Positions 57,794 through 64,000 of a DNA stretch of 64,000 nt are shown here, piece after piece. How positions within the stretch are numbered: the first letter of the stretch is position 1; every line of letters begins with the position of its first letter. The stretch is from NCBI GenBank assembly GCA_002682825.1, contig NOKP01000003.1, positions 1,736,001-1,800,000 on the forward strand, given 5' to 3'. Below the pieces are notes generated by a model. The model worked only from the letters and a program-made list of their open reading frames with translations. It was not told the DNA's origin and did not search any database. Both the position numbers and the translations under genes were made by a program. Origin of the DNA: Neonectria sp. B-13. Its lineage: Eukaryota > Ascomycota > Sordariomycetes > Hypocreales > Nectriaceae.

Positions 57794-59453
57794 TCACCAA
57801 GCGGTGATGTCGTCCACCTCGGCTTCCCCAAAGGTGCTCGACTTGGTCAATTGTCCCACTGCGGCCTCCTCGGGCGCGCCACCGTCCTTGTTCATAATGT
57901 CTGGTAGCACCTCCCGGAGGAACCCGAGGATATAGTTGTTGACCTGCTCAAACTGCAACAGGAACGCATCGTGGCCCTCGGGGCTGTCGATCCGCTCCAG
58001 TCGCGCGTCCTTGATGTGCTCTGCGATCTCTTCCTGCTCCGCAAACGTGAACAGGCCGTCGCTCTCGATGCCCAGCACCAAAGTTGGCTGCTCGATCATG
58101 GCCAGCGCCTCGGCGATGCTGCCCGCCCGGTTCCTTGATACGTCGTGCGTGTCCAGCTTGCGGGTCATGGCGATGTAGCAATTGCTGTCGAAACGCTTCA
58201 CGAACTTGCCACCCTGGTAACGCAGGTAGGACTGAGCCGAGAAGTACGTGGAGGTCGGCAGCGAATCGCTGCCGGTGAGGCCTCCCTTGTTGGGACCGTG
58301 GAACTGCGGATCCGCCACGTCGGTAACCGTCTCAGCGGCTGGAGAGGCAGTCGTCCCATTGGGAGTTGCGCTCGCACTGTTGTCGCGCGATCGCGTCTTG
58401 CGCTTCACAATATGGCCGTCGTTGTGGATGTTGAAGTGCGCCTCGGACGGCGTGGTCGGCTGCGGCCGCTCCCGGATGGTCTGCACTTTGGAAGCATCGG
58501 GGATGTTGCGGCCGAAGCGGGATTCGAACGAGTTGCGACTTCGGTAGGTTAGCAGCGCCGACATGCGGGCCGCACCCAGTCCGGTCGACGGCGGGTCGTC
58601 GAAGGGATAGTATCCATCGTCATACTTGGGATCCGCGTAGATACTCTGCCGTTGAGCCTCGCCCCAGCTGATGCCCCAGGCGCTGTGTCTGCTGGAGGTG
58701 GCGATGGGAACGACACATCGGATGTAGTCCTTGCCAAAGTAGGCCCACTCCAGGACGAACATGCCGCCCAGGGATCCTCCGATAACGGCGGCAATCTGCT
58801 TGACACCCAAGTCATCCAGGACGAGTCTGTGAAGGCTGCGGGCAGTTAGCACGTGGGTTCACTGACCAGCTCGTGCCGACTTACTTGACATCATCACGGA
58901 TGGTCGTGAGGGGGAACTCGGGCCCGTAGCGATCCTTGCTAGGGTCGTTATCCTTGGCCGTGACCGGACTTGCAGAGCCGTACGGGCTGCCCAGACTGTT
59001 CATACAGACAATGAAGAACCGCGAGGTATCAAAGGCGCGGCCGGGTCCTCCAAGCAACGGACCCCACCAGTCGCTCACGTCGGCGCTGCCAGTGAGCGCA
59101 TGGCAGATGACCATAGCATTGTCGCCCGCGCTGTTGAGCTTGCCCCTGGTCGTGTATGCGACAGGGAGGTTGTGGAGGGTCTCCCCGGACTCAAGCGTGA
59201 ACTCGGGGACAATCGCTATTTGCTGATCGGGGATGAGAGTCGCAAACGGGTTCTCAGGTTGAGATTGCGTTCTTTCTTACAGGTATTCAGCCACCGGTCT
59301 TGTCTATAACAACTGGCATTGCGCGCAAGCTTGGGGAAACATAGCCACTCGGCTTTCAAGGACGATATAAGGCATGGAACAAGGACAAGACAAGAGGGAG
59401 TACTGACCGTATTGCTTCCGCGAGCCGCCATTGGCGATCGTCTCTTGGGCCAT
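57794..59453 (-). CDS. MET2: Homoserine O-acetyltransferase
   Basis: Acetyl-CoA:homoserine O-acetyltransferase, first committed step to methionine in fungi. Exons on the minus strand are 59453-59408, 59275-58885 and 58835-57794, giving 492 residues (yeast 486). The junctions read KQY/ERTQSQPENPF and DDVK-or-N/LHRLVLDDLGV. The nucleophile elbow is GGSLGGM with Ser near 168. The acid is in LGIESDGLF and the His in SPEGHDAFLL. AYTTRGKLN, CHALTGSADVSDWWG and FFIVCMNSLGSPYGSASP are family marks. A polar, low-complexity insert (RSRDNSASATPNGTTASPAAET) at about 290-320 is common in fungal forms. The start is in a short first exon. The gene diverges from THO2 across 950 bp. Confidence 0.95.
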
Positions 59454-59815
59454 GGTGCAGCTGCGTCCTTTCTATCCGCGGGACAGTCGTTGGCAGAGCG
59501 TATATAGATAGTTGCCGAGGCAGGGAGGAGTGTGGCAAGACAAGACGAGCTCTGGATCTTCTAGTCAAAGAACCCAGGGGTGTCTGACTTCAAAAAAACT
59601 GGACCCAAGCAGATAGTAAGCTTCTAGTCAGTCTCAGCTCGAATCTAAACAGGAAACTATGTTCCAGCGAGTTTGGAGAGAAAAAACCCCGTCCTTGCGA
59701 TGGCGTAATTCTCGCCGTCTCCAGGAGTGTTTCTGACTCAGCCAATCGGCGCCTTGGTCCGGTAGTCGGAAGTCTGTGTCTGACGGGTCCAAAGCCCAAA
59801 GCAGCAGAGGCAGAG

Positions 59816-59823
59816 TCACGTGA
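59816..59823. promoter_or_regulatory. TCACGTGA (Cbf1-type) palindrome upstream of MET2
   Basis: Exact match to the yeast Cbf1 binding sequence used at sulfur-amino-acid genes. Whether the fungal homologue acts here is inference. Confidence 0.4.
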
Positions 59824-60365
59824 CGTGGTGAAGGGGTGCCGAAACGGAGCGGAACGGAGGAGACGGACGTCGAAAGGTACGTACCAATCCATCGACGCGG
59901 CGATGGTCCGTGCACAACTGTCCCGTTTGCCTTAGCTCATAGCAGTGGCAGCCTTGTCACCACGGTCTCCCCAGTGAGGCTGCCAAACCGCCGTGACATC
60001 TGAGGGAGCTTCTTTCGCAGGTGAACTCTTGCCGCATCACATCGCCAAACGCGAGAATCGCCATTCGGTTGACGGTTTCGACACGGGCGCACCCAGCTGA
60101 AGCAACACACGCTCGCCTTAACGTGCGCGACCGACCGCTCTTGTTTCGTTTTCTTTCAGATTCATTCCCTTGCCAGCAGCTTTTCCTCTTCCCGGAACTC
60201 CTTTGTCCCCAAAAGTCATTCTTTTTCGCGTTGTCGCTGCACCACCCGAGAGGTAGTCCCCAACCAACCTCACTCCGTCCTTCCACCATCACCGACTCAC
60301 TCCCTCGTTTTAGTCTATCAGTAGGCGACCTCTCTTTCGCGACCGCTAGGCCAGCCGACCCGCCA

Positions 60366-60374
60366 ATGAGATAA
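60366..60374 (+). other. Minimal upstream ORF of THO2 (Met-Arg-stop)
   Basis: ATG AGA TAA, ending 29 bp before the main ATG, in context ccaATGa. It lies in the leader if transcription starts upstream of it. Confidence 0.55.
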
Positions 60375-60403
60375 TCATCGCTCCGTCACGAACCTCGAGA
60401 GCC

Positions 60404-63400
60404 ATGCCTCCGAAGCGCAAGAGACCCGACCGTTTGTCCGTCGAAGGAGGTAGATCTTCGCCGCATCGCCCCGGAGATACAGCCATGGGCCAGCACGACC
60501 GCGACGATGGCTCCGGACGTGGACGCGGCAGAGGCCATCGCGTCATGAACCGTCGCGATTCATCGCAAAACCTCGGCAGAGCCCACCCAAACCATCAATC
60601 GAATCATCAGCAAAACCACCAGTCAAACCCATCACCAGCTCAACGACGACCCAGTTCCAACCCTCCTCCGCCGCCTCCACCACCACCTCCTCCTACACAA
60701 CCGTCCAAAATGCCTGCTCCACAGCCGGTCTTGAGACCAGCCTCCCCGGTCCGGTCGAACTACCGCTATGATAATCTCACAGACGAGAAGATGAGCACCT
60801 GGGCCGAACGCGGACGGGATGAGATTGTCCAGCACGGCAAACAGTCGCGCGAAGACGTCGACATTACCGAGCTTTCGAGTCTGTTCCAGGAGTTCATCCA
60901 TGCCGTCGTCGAAGCCCGACTTACGCCATCCGATGCCGGTGCATGCGTCAAAGAGATGATTGGTGACGAGACGTCAGAGATGATTAAGGATTCTTACGCG
61001 TTCGCACCCCATACTCTCTTGCTTGATTCCCTATCGATCGTCATGGACAATGAGCCAGCCATATTCCGGCCTACGCTTCGCGAATTCCTCATCGCTACCG
61101 GCGTGTCTCCAGCCCTTATGCGACAGGTCCTCGACGCACAGGTTCTACAACAGCTGGGGCTTATCAGAGATAACTTTGCGAAGCTAGGCATCAAGCAGGC
61201 GACAAACCTTCTCTATAGACAAGCCAACTACAACTTGCTTCGAGAGGAAACTGAGGGCTATTCGAAACTCATCACCGAGCTTTTTACTACGAGCAGTGTC
61301 TCGCCCCCACCACCCGAGATGGCCGAGCAGACATTTGAACGTGTCAAGGCCTTGATCGGAACATTCGACCTGGATGTGGGCAGAGTACTCGATGTTACTC
61401 TGGATGTTGCAGCAGCCGTATTGATCAAACAGTTCAAGTTCTTTGTCAAGTTCTTCCGCGTCAGCTCCTGGTGGCCTCGATCACACCTCAAATTTAGCCC
61501 TGCCGTATTCACCGGCGGTCTACCTCTCTGGGCATCTCCCGAATATCCCAGTTGGCTGGCATCCGAGGAGGACGAGGAGATCATCCTTCAGAAGACACTG
61601 GCGCGAGACACGGCATTCTGGGAACGTGCACGAGAGGTTCACCTCAGTGCGTTCTTTGAGCTAGGCGGTCGACAAGTCGCCGATTCAGACGCCCAACAAC
61701 TCACCTTCACCAATGGCGCTGAAGGCGAGGAGGGCGTTGCCGAGATTGAACGTCACTGGGTAGAGGAGACTAAGACTCTTCCACCCTCAGGTAACAGGAC
61801 GGCTGCGCAGCTTCTTGGCTTCAAGCTTCGATTCTATAACTCCGATGCTCGAGGAGAAGCCGACGTTTTGCCTGCTAACCTACTCTACCTCGCCGCTCTT
61901 CTCATCAAGATTGGCTTCATTTCCATGACCGATCTCTACCCCCACCTGTCTCCGCCTGACGAGGAAATGGAAGGAATTCGCGAAAAGGAAATGAAGAAGC
62001 TCGAAGAGCAGCAAAAGACGACGCGGGGTGGCGCTATGAATGCTCTCCTCATGGCCGGTGTTCTTCCTCAGGGAGATGACGATAGCCCAGCTTTGACGGG
62101 TCTCCCCCGACGCGACCTCCCGAAGAAGACCGACTCTGAGCAAAAGGATGCCGCAGCAGAGGCGGCTGACAAGGACAAATTACCAGAGCCTCTAGAACAG
62201 AAGGTCTCTTTGCTCACTCAACTCCTAACTATCGGCGCCCTCCCCGAGTCCTTGTTTATCTTGGGTCGGTTCCCTTGGATTCCTGAGGCATTCCCCGAAG
62301 TTATGGACCGGATTCACCGGATTCTTCACTACTCCGTCGACAAAGTCTTCAACGATAGTCGGCCTGTCCCTGTCGGTGAAGCCGAATGCCCGACCAAATT
62401 GGTCCCTGATTTCGATCAGTCCGGTCTTCCCAAGGGCAGCGTCCGGCTCAACAGGTTGACGACTCGCAAAGCTCTTAGGTGGCCCTTCCCCGACAAAAGC
62501 GACATGAACGAGTCTATGAACTATCGTTATTACTGGGACGAGTGGGCAGACAATATTCCCATCTGTCAAACGGTGGACGACATCTTCACACTCTGTGGAA
62601 CCCTTCTCAACATTTCTGGCCTCAACATCGGCAAGGACGAGGCTTTGCTTACGAAACTTGCAAGAATTGGTGCAAAGAGTCTTGCCGAGGACAAGTCGGA
62701 AGCAAATATGACTCGCTGGCATGATCTTGTTCGGAGATTGCTGTTGCCCGCGCTTAGCTACACCAAGGCCAATGCCTCGGTCGTCAACGCAATTTGGGAT
62801 CTCGTCAGACACTACCCAATTACCACCCGTTACTCAATGTATGCGGAATGGTTTGAGGGTCAGATCTCCCGACTACCCGCCATGAAAGCAGCATTCGCAC
62901 GAGCAACATCAGAGACTCGCGGTACCATGAAACGTGTGTCGCTAACGAATTTGAGCGAGATGGCGAAACAACTTGCCAAGATTAGCTACTCGTCTCCTGG
63001 CATTGTTTTCAGGGTTGCCTTTGAACAGCTCGAGTCCTATCCCAACCTGATCGACGCATTCGTCGAGTGTGCGAAGTACTTCACGGACCTCTCATACGAC
63101 GTTCTTGTCTGGTCATTGATGAGCTCTCTCGGCAAGTCCAGGAGCCGCACTCAGGCCGACCATGCTCTCACCACCAGTAAATGGCTTCAGGCTTTGTCGA
63201 GATTCTCTGGCAGGGTCTTCAGAAGATACACCAACCTGAATGCCACGCCCGTCCTTCAGTATGTCAACAACCAGCTATTAAAGGGCAATTCTACCGACTT
63301 GATCATTCTCAAAGAACTCATCTCCTCGATGGGTGGTATTGTGGACTCTGTGGATTTCACAGATCACCAGGTGCTTTCAATGGCTGGAGGTCAATATCTG

Positions 63401-64000
63401 CGACGCCACACTCTGATCCGTGGCCAAGACAGGCGCTACGAAAACGTCAAAAGCTCAAAACGACTAATTCAGGCACTTACCGAATCGAAGCTTGCTGCTC
63501 AGCTTCTCATCAATCTTACGCAGTATCGACAGGCGGCGCTATTCCAGGTGCCTGAAGACGAGGCGCACATCAAGTATCTTTCGTCAATGATTGATGATTC
63601 TCATCAGATTTTAATCAAGTATCTCGATCTGCTCTGGAGCAATATGGAGCCAGCTGCTTTCGACGCTCTTGTGCCATCAATCACCGAACTCATGAGAGCT
63701 TACGGCCTAGACACGACCCTAGCCTTCCTCATCGGAAGGTCTAGTCTCGCGCATCGCATGTTCCCTTGGAAACCCAAGAAACTAGAGGAAAACAAGGAGA
63801 AGACCCAATCTTCCCAAACAAGCACGGACAAGGAGGGCGATGTTGCGATGGTTGGCACAAAAGCTACACCTGGAGCTGGTGACACCGGCATGGACGTTGT
63901 GACAACCGACGAACAGGTGGGCGCTCAGAACTCACCGGCGCTCGACTCGACAACTAATCCTAAACAGTCGCAGAAACCCGACGACTCTTCAATGATCAAG
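60404..64000 (+). CDS. THO2: THO complex subunit 2 (partial, runs off window)
   Basis: Large scaffold of the THO/TREX complex that couples transcription to mRNA export. The first 1199 codons are in one uninterrupted frame to the last base of the window; the C-terminal part lies outside. The N-terminal 120 residues are disordered (RKRPDRLS, GRGRGRGHR, a run of 12 prolines). The structured helical region begins at about YDNLTDEKMSTWAERG. Family marks are DFDQSGLPKGSVRLNRLTTRKALRWPFP, RWHDLVRRLLLPALSYTKANASVVNAIWDLVRHYPITTRYSMYAEWFEG, then SSPGIVFRVAFEQLESYPNLIDAFVECAKYFTDLSYDVLVW. No intron occurs within this part. The ATG in context gccATGcct is used. Divergent from MET2. Confidence 0.95.
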   Translation, partial: MPPKRKRPDRLSVEGGRSSPHRPGDTAMGQHDRDDGSGRGRGRGHRVMNRRDSSQNLGRAHPNHQSNHQQNHQSNPSPAQRRPSSNPPPPPPPPPPPTQPSKMPAPQPVLRPASPVRSNYRYDNLTDEKMSTWAERGRDEIVQHGKQSREDVDITELSSLFQEFIHAVVEARLTPSDAGACVKEMIGDETSEMIKDSYAFAPHTLLLDSLSIVMDNEPAIFRPTLREFLIATGVSPALMRQVLDAQVLQQLGLIRDNFAKLGIKQATNLLYRQANYNLLREETEGYSKLITELFTTSSVSPPPPEMAEQTFERVKALIGTFDLDVGRVLDVTLDVAAAVLIKQFKFFVKFFRVSSWWPRSHLKFSPAVFTGGLPLWASPEYPSWLASEEDEEIILQKTLARDTAFWERAREVHLSAFFELGGRQVADSDAQQLTFTNGAEGEEGVAEIERHWVEETKTLPPSGNRTAAQLLGFKLRFYNSDARGEADVLPANLLYLAALLIKIGFISMTDLYPHLSPPDEEMEGIREKEMKKLEEQQKTTRGGAMNALLMAGVLPQGDDDSPALTGLPRRDLPKKTDSEQKDAAAEAADKDKLPEPLEQKVSLLTQLLTIGALPESLFILGRFPWIPEAFPEVMDRIHRILHYSVDKVFNDSRPVPVGEAECPTKLVPDFDQSGLPKGSVRLNRLTTRKALRWPFPDKSDMNESMNYRYYWDEWADNIPICQTVDDIFTLCGTLLNISGLNIGKDEALLTKLARIGAKSLAEDKSEANMTRWHDLVRRLLLPALSYTKANASVVNAIWDLVRHYPITTRYSMYAEWFEGQISRLPAMKAAFARATSETRGTMKRVSLTNLSEMAKQLAKISYSSPGIVFRVAFEQLESYPNLIDAFVECAKYFTDLSYDVLVWSLMSSLGKSRSRTQADHALTTSKWLQALSRFSGRVFRRYTNLNATPVLQYVNNQLLKGNSTDLIILKELISSMGGIVDSVDFTDHQVLSMAGGQYLRRHTLIRGQDRRYENVKSSKRLIQALTESKLAAQLLINLTQYRQAALFQVPEDEAHIKYLSSMIDDSHQILIKYLDLLWSNMEPAAFDALVPSITELMRAYGLDTTLAFLIGRSSLAHRMFPWKPKKLEENKEKTQSSQTSTDKEGDVAMVGTKATPGAGDTGMDVVTTDEQVGAQNSPALDSTTNPKQSQKPDDSSMIK

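Larger units (their letters stand above)
59454..60403. promoter_or_regulatory. Divergent promoter MET2 / THO2
   Basis: A TCACGTGA palindrome lies at 59816-59823, 363 bp upstream of MET2, within tcacgtgacgtgg. In yeast this is the Cbf1 site of methionine genes. A two-codon upstream frame (ATG AGA TAA) is at 60366-60374, 29 bp before the THO2 start. The THO2 side has a pyrimidine-rich leader. Confidence 0.55.

Overview
This window looks like nuclear DNA of a filamentous ascomycete (Pezizomycotina, probably Sordariomycetes). The evidence is short GT-AG introns of about 50-75 bp with CTAAC-type branch points, several per gene, together with Zn2Cys6 transcription factors, a fungal-rhodopsin-type membrane protein, and fungal versions of ADA2, NUP170, ERG28, MET2 and THO2. 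Genes lie on both strands at about one per 2.5 kb. I rebuilt 23 intact or near-intact gene models by joining open frames at splice sites that keep the phase, found one broken gene, and one gene (THO2) runs off the right edge. I saw no CRISPR arrays, rRNA, tRNA, transposase or reverse transcriptase.

Left part (0.7-22 kb), mostly accessory: a Dal5-type anion:cation MFS transporter (-) diverging from a Rossmann/SAF-domain oxidoreductase (+); a decaying direct-repeat patch at 5.2-5.55 kb; a fungal-rhodopsin (PTH11-like) seven-helix protein (-); a small alpha/beta hydrolase (+); a Zn2Cys6 regulator (+); an SRPK-like kinase (-); a zinc alcohol dehydrogenase carrying a frameshift and an in-frame TAG (+); a TMEM97/EXPERA sterol-type membrane protein (+); a conserved type I membrane protein (-); and a class I methyltransferase (-).

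Middle part (23-42 kb), largely core housekeeping: nucleoporin NUP170 (-), 3-ketoacyl-CoA reductase (-) sharing a 407-bp divergent promoter with ERG28 (+), galactose-1-phosphate uridylyltransferase GAL7 (-), SAGA subunit ADA2 (+), a Cdc25/rhodanese phosphatase of the Ibp1 type (+), a small membrane protein of unknown role (+), an HD-domain nucleotidase (+), and a conserved disordered protein of unknown role (+).

Right part (43-64 kb): a second Zn2Cys6 regulator with a coiled coil (+), a dynamin/Mx-like GTPase with an acidic insert (+), a PHO84-type phosphate:H+ symporter with a long C-terminal tail (-), a 5.5-kb stretch with no supportable gene but several purine-rich minisatellites, homoserine O-acetyltransferase MET2 (-), and THO2 (+, incomplete).

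There is no polyketide or peptide synthase core, so this is not a classical secondary-metabolite cluster. The points most worth following are the broken alcohol dehydrogenase, two 51-bp introns whose retention keeps the frame, the bidirectional lipid-gene promoter, the transporter/oxidoreductase pair, and two conserved genes of unknown role. I did not find a clearly new multi-gene system.
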